Below, piece by piece: positions 20,992 to 27,122 of a stretch of 28,917 bases of DNA. The DNA is from Streptomyces sp. NRRL F-6131. GTDB taxonomy: Bacteria; Actinomycetota; Actinomycetes; Streptomycetales; Streptomycetaceae. Under the pieces are notes generated by a model. The model saw only the letters and a list, made by a program, of their open reading frames with translations. It had not been told where the DNA came from and did no database searches. The translations under genes and the position numbers were made by a program. Each line of letters begins with the position of its first letter. The stretch's first letter is position 1. The DNA lies in the NCBI GenBank assembly GCA_000719695.1, contig JOHN01000082.1, positions 1 to 28,917 of the forward strand. Reading direction: 5' to 3'.

Positions 20992-22278
20992 ATGACCGAT
21001 ACCGCCCCGACCGTCACGACCCCCGCCGAGAACGGCGCCACCCTGCTCGACGACATCGAACGCCACCACCGCCGCTTCAACGTCTTCCCCAGCGAGGCCG
21101 CCTACGTCGCCGTGGTGCTGTGGGACGCCCACGCCCATCTCGTCGACTGCTTCGGCACCACCCCGCGAATCGCGTTCCTCTCCCCGGAGCCGCAGAGCGG
21201 CAAGACCCGCGCGCTGGAGATCATCCAGACCCTCACGCCCAACCCGATGGTCACCAACGACATCTCCGCCAGCGCCCTGTTCCGCTCCATCTCCGGCGAC
21301 CCCGGCAGCCGACCCACGATCCTCTTCGACGAGGTCGACACGGTCTTCGGGCCCAAGGCCGCCGGGAACGAGGACCTGCGCGGCCTCATCAACTCCGGTT
21401 ACCGCCGCACCGGGGGCGTCTGGCGGAGCGTCCGCGAGGGCGACACCCACAAGGTCGTCAAGTTCCCCGTCTACGCCGCACTCGCCCTTGGCGGCCTCGG
21501 GGACCTGCCCGATACGATCATGGGCCGCTCCATCGTCATCCGGATGCGCCGCCGCGCTCCCAACGAGAAGGTCGAGCCCTTCCGCGAGCGCATCCACGAG
21601 CCCGAGGGGCACGCGCTGCGTGACCGGCTCGCCGCCTGGGCCGACACCGTCCGCGAGCAGGTCGACGGCGCGTGGCCGGAGATGCCCGAGGGCGTCACCG
21701 ACCGACCCGCCGACGTCTGGGAACCGCTGATCGCCATCGCGGAGGCCGCCGGCGGCGACTGGCCCGCCCGGGCCCGCGCCGCCTGCACCTACCTGGTCAA
21801 GGCCGCCCAGAGCGACGACAGCGGATCCCTCGGAATCCGCCTGCTCACCGACGTCCGCGCCATCTTCGACGGCGCCGAGCGCATTCTCAGCAACGTCCTG
21901 GTCGAGAAGCTCAACGACCTCGACGACGCCCCGTGGGCCGACCTCGACGGCCGCCCGCTCACCACCCGCATCCTGTCGCAGATGCTCGGCGAGTACGTCA
22001 CCGCGGCCGGCAAGCCCATCAAGACCCGCAACATCAAGACCGCCCCCAAAACGGTCCTCAAGGGCTACTACGCCGAAGACCTCGCCGACGCCTGGCTGCG
22101 CTACTGCCCGTCCGTCCCCGAAACTGCCGCTACCGCCGCTACCGCCGCTACCGCGCAGGTCACACCCCTCTTCCCGGTAGCGGCAGAGGTAGCGGTAGCG
22201 GCTACCGACCCCGGATCCGCCACCACCGAGCAGCCCTCGCCCGCCGCCGCCCCGGCCGGGCACGCCACCGCCCACTGA
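20992..22278 (+). CDS. DUF3631 P-loop ATPase (replication helicase-like)
   Basis: This is a 428-residue protein; the ATG follows GAGAGG. Walker A is PEPQSGKT (65-72, SGKT) and Walker B is TILFDEVD (109-116), with the sensor-type stretch GYRRTGGVWRSV between them and the DUF3631 core. Residues about 320-375 (PLTTRILSQMLGEYVTAAGKPIKTRNIKTAPKTVLKGYYAEDLADAWLRY) read as a winged helix typical of the DUF3631 end. DUF3631 is found with Prim-Pol genes on Streptomyces elements and is probably the helicase of the replication module. The last 50 residues are Ala/Thr/Val-rich low complexity. They arise because the gene runs through 8-mer repeats (22127-22201). Confidence 0.85.
   Translation: MTDTAPTVTTPAENGATLLDDIERHHRRFNVFPSEAAYVAVVLWDAHAHLVDCFGTTPRIAFLSPEPQSGKTRALEIIQTLTPNPMVTNDISASALFRSISGDPGSRPTILFDEVDTVFGPKAAGNEDLRGLINSGYRRTGGVWRSVREGDTHKVVKFPVYAALALGGLGDLPDTIMGRSIVIRMRRRAPNEKVEPFRERIHEPEGHALRDRLAAWADTVREQVDGAWPEMPEGVTDRPADVWEPLIAIAEAAGGDWPARARAACTYLVKAAQSDDSGSLGIRLLTDVRAIFDGAERILSNVLVEKLNDLDDAPWADLDGRPLTTRILSQMLGEYVTAAGKPIKTRNIKTAPKTVLKGYYAEDLADAWLRYCPSVPETAATAATAATAQVTPLFPVAAEVAVAATDPGSATTEQPSPAAAPAGHATAH
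22127..22201. repeat. CCGCTACC/GGTAGCGG cluster A (inside DUF3631 gene)
   Basis: Three exact CCGCTACC (22127, 22136, 22145) face three exact GGTAGCGG (22176, 22188, 22194). They are embedded in the 3' coding region and spell ATAATAATA and VAAEVAVAA in the protein. The unit is the same as in cluster B downstream. Confidence 0.85.
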
Positions 22279-22289
22279 ACCCCACCCAT

Positions 22290-22363
22290 CCGCTACCGCT
22301 ACCACTGCCGCTACCTCCACACCCCCTCCGACCTGCAAGGTAGCGGGGTAGCGGCGGTAGCGG
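22290..22363. repeat. CCGCTACC/GGTAGCGG cluster B (candidate origin, element 2)
   Basis: Three exact CCGCTACC (22290, 22296, 22308) face three exact GGTAGCGG (22339, 22347, 22356), with a 23-bp spacer that contains CTCCGACCTGC. The same 11-mer lies in the 23-bp centre of the cluster behind traB. The location between the replication gene and xis equals that of the GTCAGGGA array in element 1. The array is probably the element 2 iteron set. Confidence 0.8.
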
Positions 22364-22419
22364 ACTCCAGGGACACAAGGAGCGGAGGCCACCCAGTCCA
22401 TGATCCGGGAGGGTTGATC

Positions 22420-22758
22420 TTGCCCAAAACACAGAACGCGCTGCCGATCCTGTACTGCCCGGCAGACATTGCCGGGGCGCTGGACATGTCCGAGTGGTGG
22501 GTGAAGGAACAGGCCCGCCGCGGCCGCATTCCGTTCACCAAGCCCGGCCGGTCCTACCGCTTCACGGCCGAGCAGTTCGCCGAGATCCTTCGGATTTACG
22601 AGAGCCGGCCGGTCCTGGCACCGGCGCCCCGCCTCGCCAGCACCGAGAACGTCTCGAAGAAGCCGAACCGGCCGCACCAACCGGTTGAGGCTCCGGCACG
22701 TCTTCGGGCGCGGGTGCCCCGCCGGGCCGCGCTCAATCAGCAGCCGGAAGCTGCCTGA
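22420..22758 (+). CDS. xis: Excisionase (Xis), element 2
   Basis: This is a 112-residue protein. I chose TTG at 22420 because GGGAGGG lies 6 nt upstream; the TTG at 22414 would leave no spacing. The winged helix (YCPADIAGALDMSEWWVKEQ, RRGRIPFTKPGRSYRFTAEQFAEIL) is nearly identical to that of element 1's Xis, while the linker is different. The basic end ARLRARVPRRAAL is kept. The short distance to int (63 nt) implies coordinated expression. The close match in the DNA-binding part suggests that the two Xis proteins may recognise similar sites. Confidence 0.88.
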   Translation: MPKTQNALPILYCPADIAGALDMSEWWVKEQARRGRIPFTKPGRSYRFTAEQFAEILRIYESRPVLAPAPRLASTENVSKKPNRPHQPVEAPARLRARVPRRAALNQQPEAA

Positions 22759-22769
22759 TCACACCATTG

Positions 22770-22801
22770 CGTGCCGCCCGGTGATTGCGCTGGGCGGCAC
22801 G
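22770..22801 (+). terminator. Hairpin between xis and int (element 2)
   Basis: CGTGCCGCCC (22770-22779) pairs with GGGCGGCACG (22792-22801) over a 12-nt loop and is followed by CCTTTTG, 20 nt before the int start. It corresponds in position to 3985-4014 in element 1, also 20 nt before the start. Confidence 0.6.
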
Positions 22802-22821
22802 CCTTTTGCAGGGAGAGCAAG

Positions 22822-24342
22822 TTGGGATACGCCGAGAACCTCGGCAGCTACTGGCGCGGCCGCTACAAGACCGCGCCCGGCAAGTACGCCACGGTGCGCG
22901 ACGACAGCGGTGATGCCATCCGCTTCCGCACCAAGGCCGCCGCAAAGAAGGCCGCGGATGCCGAGGAGGCGAAGCTGCTGGCGGGGCTGAAGGCGGCGGC
23001 ACTGGAGCCGGAACCCGAGCGGATCACCTTCGGGGCCTACGCGAACCGCTGGTACGCGGCCCAGGACCTGGCGGCCTCGACCATGCAGAATTACCGGCGG
23101 CACATTGAGGAGCACTTGCTTCCCGCGTTCGAGGACGTCGCCATTGCGGACATCCTGAAGACGGACATCGCAGCGTGGGAGAAGCGCGAACGCGCGGTCC
23201 CGTACGCGCCGACCAGCGTCAAGACGTGGCGGGCGACGCTGCACCTGATTCTCGCCGATGCGGTCGAAGAGGGCCTGCGCGACTCCAATCCGGCGACCAA
23301 GCGGCGCGGCCGGGGCAAGCGGGCCGGCCGCGCCCGCAACCGGGGGCCGGAGAAGGCGGTCACCACAGCACTCGGGATTCTGCTGCTCGCGGAGCGGGCC
23401 GCGCTCCTGTCCGGCCGGGACGACGAGTTCGTTGCGCTCGTCCTCAAGGGCTACACGGGCATGCGCTGGGGCGAGATCGTCGGCCTTGAGAGCGAGTTCG
23501 TCCGGCCCAAGAGCATCCGGGTCGAGTGGCAGCTGTACGAGCTGGACTCGGGGGAACTGCACCGCTGTCCGCCCAAGGATGACTCCTACCGGGACATCGA
23601 CAGCCCCGGGTTCCTCGGCGCACTGGTAGCCGGACACATCACCCGCGCCCGGCCGAAGCCCTGCGAGTGCCACGGTCTGACCTACGCCTTCAGTGGCCAC
23701 GGCGCCGCCAACGGGTCCGCGAGCCGCCCGGGGGCGAAGCTGGTCGACGTTGCCCGCCGCTCCGGGGTTTCGACCGGCACGGTCTCCAACGTGCTCAACC
23801 GCCCGCATGCCGTGGCGGACCCGACCCGGCTCAAGGTCCTGGCGGCCATCTCCGAACTCGGCTACGTCCGCCACGCGGCGTCGGGGGAGCTGGCGGCGCA
23901 CTGGCGGCGCTCGGGGTTCGCCACGTGGCTGTTCCAGCCGGCGGCCACGGGCACCTACCCCAAGCGGGGCCAGCACGATGCCCACCCTGTGCCACTGGTC
24001 GCCGAACCGTGGCCGGGCATTCCGGCGCGTGGGCGCGGAGCCGCGGGGCGATCGGAGATGTGCTGGCTGCCGATCGCGCCGGGGCTGACCCCCCACGGGC
24101 TGCGGCACACGCACAAGACCCTGATGCGGGAAGCGGGGACGCCGCCGAAGCTCATGGACGAGCGGATGGGGCACGAGGACGGTTCGGTCCAGGCCCGCTA
24201 CGACCACATCACCCCGGGGATGCGGAAGTCACTCATGGCCGCGCTCACCGAGATGTGGGAGGAGGCGCTGGAGACGCGCCGGGGGATGGGGGACGGTTCG
24301 CCGGTGGCTGCGTTGGACGCTCTGTTGAGGGGTCGCCAGTAG
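22822..24342 (+). CDS. int: Tyrosine integrase with inserted LacI-type HTH, element 2
   Basis: This is a 506-residue recombinase with TTG start behind GGGAGAG (6 nt after it). It aligns end to end without gaps with the element 1 integrase. Catalytic residues are R215, probably K252, H425, R428, H451 and Y460. Residues 305-351 (23734-23874) again form a LacI-like DNA-binding domain (DVARRSGVSTGTVSNVLN, then TRLKVLAAISELGYVR). The CECH group at 281-284 and Cys at 414 are also kept. An upstream in-frame extension to 22771 lies in the hairpin and lacks a ribosome site, so it was not used. Identity is lowest in residues 45-65 and in the helix-rich parts near 105-120, and highest around the active site. 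Confidence 0.93.
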   Translation: MGYAENLGSYWRGRYKTAPGKYATVRDDSGDAIRFRTKAAAKKAADAEEAKLLAGLKAAALEPEPERITFGAYANRWYAAQDLAASTMQNYRRHIEEHLLPAFEDVAIADILKTDIAAWEKRERAVPYAPTSVKTWRATLHLILADAVEEGLRDSNPATKRRGRGKRAGRARNRGPEKAVTTALGILLLAERAALLSGRDDEFVALVLKGYTGMRWGEIVGLESEFVRPKSIRVEWQLYELDSGELHRCPPKDDSYRDIDSPGFLGALVAGHITRARPKPCECHGLTYAFSGHGAANGSASRPGAKLVDVARRSGVSTGTVSNVLNRPHAVADPTRLKVLAAISELGYVRHAASGELAAHWRRSGFATWLFQPAATGTYPKRGQHDAHPVPLVAEPWPGIPARGRGAAGRSEMCWLPIAPGLTPHGLRHTHKTLMREAGTPPKLMDERMGHEDGSVQARYDHITPGMRKSLMAALTEMWEEALETRRGMGDGSPVAALDALLRGRQ

Positions 24343-24371
24343 GCGCCGCTCTGGAGTCAGATTCCAAGATC

Positions 24372-24390
24372 TTCTCCAGGATTTCTCCAG
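24372..24390. repeat. Candidate right arm sites of element 2
   Basis: TTCTCCAG occurs at 24372-24379 and 24383-24390, 11 bp apart. The surrounding 27 bp match the left arm at 5821-5844 almost exactly. It lies between the int stop and the att copy, as in element 1. Confidence 0.6.
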
Positions 24391-24405
24391 AGAGGGTCCT
24401 GATAA

Positions 24406-24534
<129 letters not shown>

Positions 24535-24575
24535 GTCTTTCTGTTTGTCGCTCCGTCTCCTTCGCGACGAGTAGA

Positions 24576-24604
24576 ACTCTACCGGACGCTCGCCGAGAGA
24601 CGAA
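24576..24604 (-). promoter_or_regulatory. Candidate tRNA-Pro promoter
   Basis: On the minus strand TTCGTC (24604-24599), a 17-nt spacer and TAGAGT (24581-24576) stand about 40 nt before the tRNA 5' end. The -10 box is good and the -35 box is weak. It overlaps the hairpin of the metallophosphoesterase terminator. Confidence 0.35.
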
Positions 24605-24624
24605 ATCCGGTTTCTCGGCGAGCG
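24587..24624 (-). terminator. Terminator of the metallophosphoesterase gene
   Basis: CGCTCGCCGAGA (24587-24598) pairs perfectly with TCTCGGCGAGCG (24613-24624), 12 nt beyond the minus-strand stop. Confidence 0.65.
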
Positions 24625-24635
24625 GGGCGGGTGGG

Positions 24636-25580
24636 TCAGTGGGGGGTCGGGGTGAGGGTGAGGAGGGTGGCTTCCGGGGGGCAGGCGAAGCGGATGGGGG
24701 TGTAGCGGTTGGTGCCGCAGCCGGCGGAGACGTGGAGGTGGGAGCGGCGGCCGCCGGCCTGGTGGGTGGAGAGGCCCTTGACCCGCTTGGCGTCGAGGTC
24801 GCAGTTGGTGACCAGGGCGCCGTAGAAGGGGACGCAGAGCTGGCCGCCGTGGGTGTGGCCGGCCAGGATCAGGGGGTAGCGGTCGGCGGTGAAGGCGTCG
24901 AGGACCCGCAGGTAGGGGGCGTGGACGACGGCGAGGGAGAGGTCGGCGTCGGGGGAGGGGCCGCCGGCGACCTCGCTGTAGCGGTCGCGCCGGATGTGCG
25001 GGTCGTCCAGGCCGGTGAACTCCAGGTCGAGGCCGTTGACGGTGAGGCGGCCCCGGGTGTTGGTGAGGTCGAGCCAGCCGGCGGCGTCGAATCCGTCGCG
25101 CAGCTTCTCCCAGGGGTTGTGGACGGCGCCGGTGATGCCGCGGCGGGCGCTGCCGTCGGCGTTGTTCATGCCGTGGGCGCCGGTGCGCATCGCCTGGAGG
25201 TAGCGGGCCGGGTTCTTGCGGGCGGGGCCGTAGTAGTCGTTGGAGCCGAAGACGTAGACGCCGGGGAACTCCATCAGCGGGCCGAGCGCGTCCAGGGCGG
25301 CCGGGACGCCTTCCGGGTCGGAGAGGTTGTCGCCGGTGTTGACCACCAGGTCGGGCCGCAGGCCGGCGAGGCTCTGCAGCCAGCGCTGCTTCTTGCCCTG
25401 GCCGCTCACCATGTGGATGTCGGAGACCTGCAGTACCCGGATGGGTCGGGCGCCTCGGGGGAGGACCGGGACCTCGACCCGGCGGAGGCGGAAGGAACGG
25501 ACCTCGTACCCAACGGAGTAGGCGAGGCAGGCGGCGCCGGTGGCGGCGATTCCGAGGGGAACGGAGTACAGCGGTCGCAT
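24636..25580 (-). CDS. Calcineurin-like metallophosphoesterase (YkuE type)
   Basis: This is a 314-residue protein beginning MRPLYSVPLGIAATGAACLAYSVGYE, where the hydrophobic start could be a signal anchor. The dinuclear-metal motifs are in order: D-x-H in LQVSDIHMV, GDN in VVNTGDNLSDPEG, GSND in VFGSNDYYGP, and GHTHGG in LILAGHTHGGQLCVPFYGAL. This pattern is that of the membrane-associated YkuE/YaeI phosphoesterases, some of which act on lipid or cell-wall phosphates. It is a chromosomal housekeeping gene next to the element's insertion site and unaffected by it. Confidence 0.88.
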   Translation of the reverse strand: MRPLYSVPLGIAATGAACLAYSVGYEVRSFRLRRVEVPVLPRGARPIRVLQVSDIHMVSGQGKKQRWLQSLAGLRPDLVVNTGDNLSDPEGVPAALDALGPLMEFPGVYVFGSNDYYGPARKNPARYLQAMRTGAHGMNNADGSARRGITGAVHNPWEKLRDGFDAAGWLDLTNTRGRLTVNGLDLEFTGLDDPHIRRDRYSEVAGGPSPDADLSLAVVHAPYLRVLDAFTADRYPLILAGHTHGGQLCVPFYGALVTNCDLDAKRVKGLSTHQAGGRRSHLHVSAGCGTNRYTPIRFACPPEATLLTLTPTPH

Positions 25581-25708
25581 CGGTCCATGCTCTCAGACGG
25601 CGGATCAGCAGGTGAACTGTCGGTGGGCGTAGGGGGACACGTCGGGGCGGGCCGGACGGGGCCGGACGGGGGTCGGACGGGGTCGGAGGTGGCGGGTCGG
25701 CCGGGTGG

Positions 25709-26347
25709 TCACGCGTCGTTCTGTTCGCGGCGGGCGCGCAGGGCCCGGACCTTGTGGCGGTTGCCGCAGCGTTCCATCGAGCACCAGCGCCGCCGTCCCG
25801 GCCGGGAGGTGTCGACGAAGAGGAGTTGGCAGTCGTCGGCGCCGCATTCCCGGATCCGGTCCGCGTGCGGGCCGGTGAACAGGGCGATGGCGTCGCGCGC
25901 GACGGTGGAGGCGAGCTGGTCGCCGTCGCCGGGCAGCGGCGCCGTCGCGGTGCCGTCGGGGGCGATCTGCGGGGCTAGCGGCGGCCGGGCGGCGGCCCGG
26001 TTGAGGACCGCGTAGTCGGCGGCGCCGGAGGCGGGGTCGGTGGCCGCGTCGGAGGGGACGGTGGCTCCGCGCGCACGGGCCGCGGTGAGCCGCCAGAGGG
26101 CGTCCCGCAGGGCGCGGACGGCGGTGAGCTGGGCGTCGCTGATCCGGACGGCGCCGGGTGGCAGGCCCAGCCGGGACTGTCCGAGCCACTCCACCAGGTC
26201 GGCCGGCCGGTGCAGCACTTCGTAGCGCGCGTACGGGCCGGGGCCACCGGTGGGCAGCAGTTCCAGGCAGAGCGTTCCGGGGTCGAAGTGGAACCGCGCC
26301 CCGCCGGGGGAGTGCAGGACCAGGCCCGGTGCTCGCTCGTCGATCAT
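25709..26347 (-). CDS. CGNR zinc-finger / ABATE-domain regulator
   Basis: This is a 212-residue protein. The N-terminal part (FHFDPGTLCLELLPTGGPG, LVEWLGQSRLGLPPGAVRISDAQLTAVRALRDALWRL) is an ABATE domain. The end (IRECGADDCQLLFVDTSRPGRRRWCSMERCGNRHKVRALRAR) is the CGNR zinc finger with CxxxxC and CxxxCGNR. These are predicted stress-linked transcription regulators in actinobacteria. The ATG directly follows a palindrome without a Shine-Dalgarno site, so a leaderless transcript and self-regulation are likely. Confidence 0.9.
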   Translation of the reverse strand: MIDERAPGLVLHSPGGARFHFDPGTLCLELLPTGGPGPYARYEVLHRPADLVEWLGQSRLGLPPGAVRISDAQLTAVRALRDALWRLTAARARGATVPSDAATDPASGAADYAVLNRAAARPPLAPQIAPDGTATAPLPGDGDQLASTVARDAIALFTGPHADRIRECGADDCQLLFVDTSRPGRRRWCSMERCGNRHKVRALRARREQNDA

Positions 26348-26348
26348 G

Positions 26349-26367
26349 TAACCACTTTAAGAGGTTA
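26349..26367 (-). promoter_or_regulatory. Palindrome at the CGNR gene start
   Basis: TAACCACTT-T-AAGAGGTTA is a 19-bp near-perfect palindrome (one mismatch) ending one base before the ATG. On the minus strand it contains TTAAAG/TAAAGT, about 7-8 nt before the start codon, a plausible -10 box for a leaderless message. It could be the binding site of the encoded protein. Confidence 0.5.
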
Positions 26368-26403
26368 TCGACGACGAGGGAAGAGGACGGGGAAAGGGGA
26401 GGA

Positions 26404-26451
26404 GGGGGAACGGAGAAGGAGGAAGGAGGGGGAACGGAGAAGGAGGAAGGA
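26404..26451. repeat. Two-copy 24-bp purine tandem repeat
   Basis: A 24-bp unit of GGGGGAACGGAG followed by AAGGAGGAAGGA occurs twice in tandem (26404-26427 and 26428-26451) in the divergent region between the CGNR and GatB/YqeY-like genes. It is all purine except one C per unit. It may affect DNA shape, or be neutral slippage. Confidence 0.8.
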
Positions 26452-26505
26452 GGGGCGCGGGTTAATGGTGGGCATCGGAACGTCGCAGGTGGGAGACTCG
26501 GGGCC

Positions 26506-26961
26506 ATGACCACGCTCAAGGAGCAGCTGCAGGAGGACCTCACGGCTGCCATCAGGGACCGGGACGAGCTGCGCTCGTCCACCATCCGGCTCACGCTCTC
26601 CGCCGTCACCAGCGAGGAGGTGGCCGGCAAGACGAAGCGCGAGCTCTCCGACGCCGAGGTGCTGAAGGTGATCGGCCGGGAGGCGAAGAAGCGTCGGGAG
26701 GCCGCCGAGGCGTTCGGCGCCGCCGGTCGGGCCGAGCAGGCCGCCCGTGAGGTGGCCGAGGGCGAGGTGCTGGCCGGGTACCTGCCGAAGCAGCTGTCCG
26801 ACGAGGAGCTGACGGCCATCGTGGCCGCCGCCGTCGCCGAGAGCAGGGCGACCGGGCCGCAGGGCATGGGGGCCGTGATGAAGCTGGTGCGGCCGCAGGT
26901 CGACGGCCTGGCCGAGGGCGGCCGGGTGGCCGCCGTGGTGAAGGCCGCCCTCGCCGGCTGA
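26506..26961 (+). CDS. GatB/YqeY domain protein
   Basis: This is a 151-residue protein with an ATG behind GGGAG. It starts MTTLKEQLQEDLTAAIRDRDELRSSTIRLTLSAV, then has EVLKVIGREAKKRREAAEAFGAAGR, EVLAGYLPKQLSDEEL and GAVMKLVRPQVDGLAEGGRVAAVVKAAL. This is the full YqeY-type protein, which resembles the C-terminal tRNA-binding part of GatB. It is thought to have a tRNA-amidotransferase-like or related role, still unclear. It is a chromosomal housekeeping gene. Confidence 0.9.
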   Translation: MTTLKEQLQEDLTAAIRDRDELRSSTIRLTLSAVTSEEVAGKTKRELSDAEVLKVIGREAKKRREAAEAFGAAGRAEQAAREVAEGEVLAGYLPKQLSDEELTAIVAAAVAESRATGPQGMGAVMKLVRPQVDGLAEGGRVAAVVKAALAG

Positions 26962-27050
26962 CCGGCGATCGGCGACCCGCGACCGGCTGATCCACGACCC
27001 GCGATCGGCTGACCTGCGACCTGTGACCCGCGATCGGCTGACCCGCGACC
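26962..27050. repeat. Degenerate tandem GACCCGCGATCGGCTGA repeats
   Basis: About four variants of CGACCCGCGA[TC]CGGCTGA[TC]C follow the GatB/YqeY stop. They are imperfect and partly self-complementary. No ORF is supported here, and the repeat run leads into a strong terminator. Confidence 0.6.
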
Positions 27051-27062
27051 GGGAAGAGCGAA

Positions 27063-27101
27063 AGGGGCGCCCCCCGAGCATCGAGCTCGGGGGGCGCCCC
27101 T
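27063..27101. terminator. Strong bidirectional terminator
   Basis: A 17-bp perfect stem (27063-27079 with 27085-27101) has a 5-nt ATCGA loop and A/T flanks (AAA on one side, TCGT on the other). It separates the convergent GatB/YqeY-like and penicillin-binding protein genes. Confidence 0.85.
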
Positions 27102-27122
27102 CGTCGTCCGTGGGACGTCCGC

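Noticed and set aside
22771..22821. An upstream start that would extend the element 2 integrase by 17 residues
   Set aside because: It lies in the intergenic hairpin with no ribosome site, and the TTG at 22822 with GGGAGAG gives exactly the length of the element 1 integrase.
26404..26451. Purine repeat as a set of ribosome binding sites for the GatB/YqeY-like gene
   Set aside because: It lies about 55 nt before the ATG, too far for initiation. A nearer GGGAG is present, so it is listed only as a tandem repeat.
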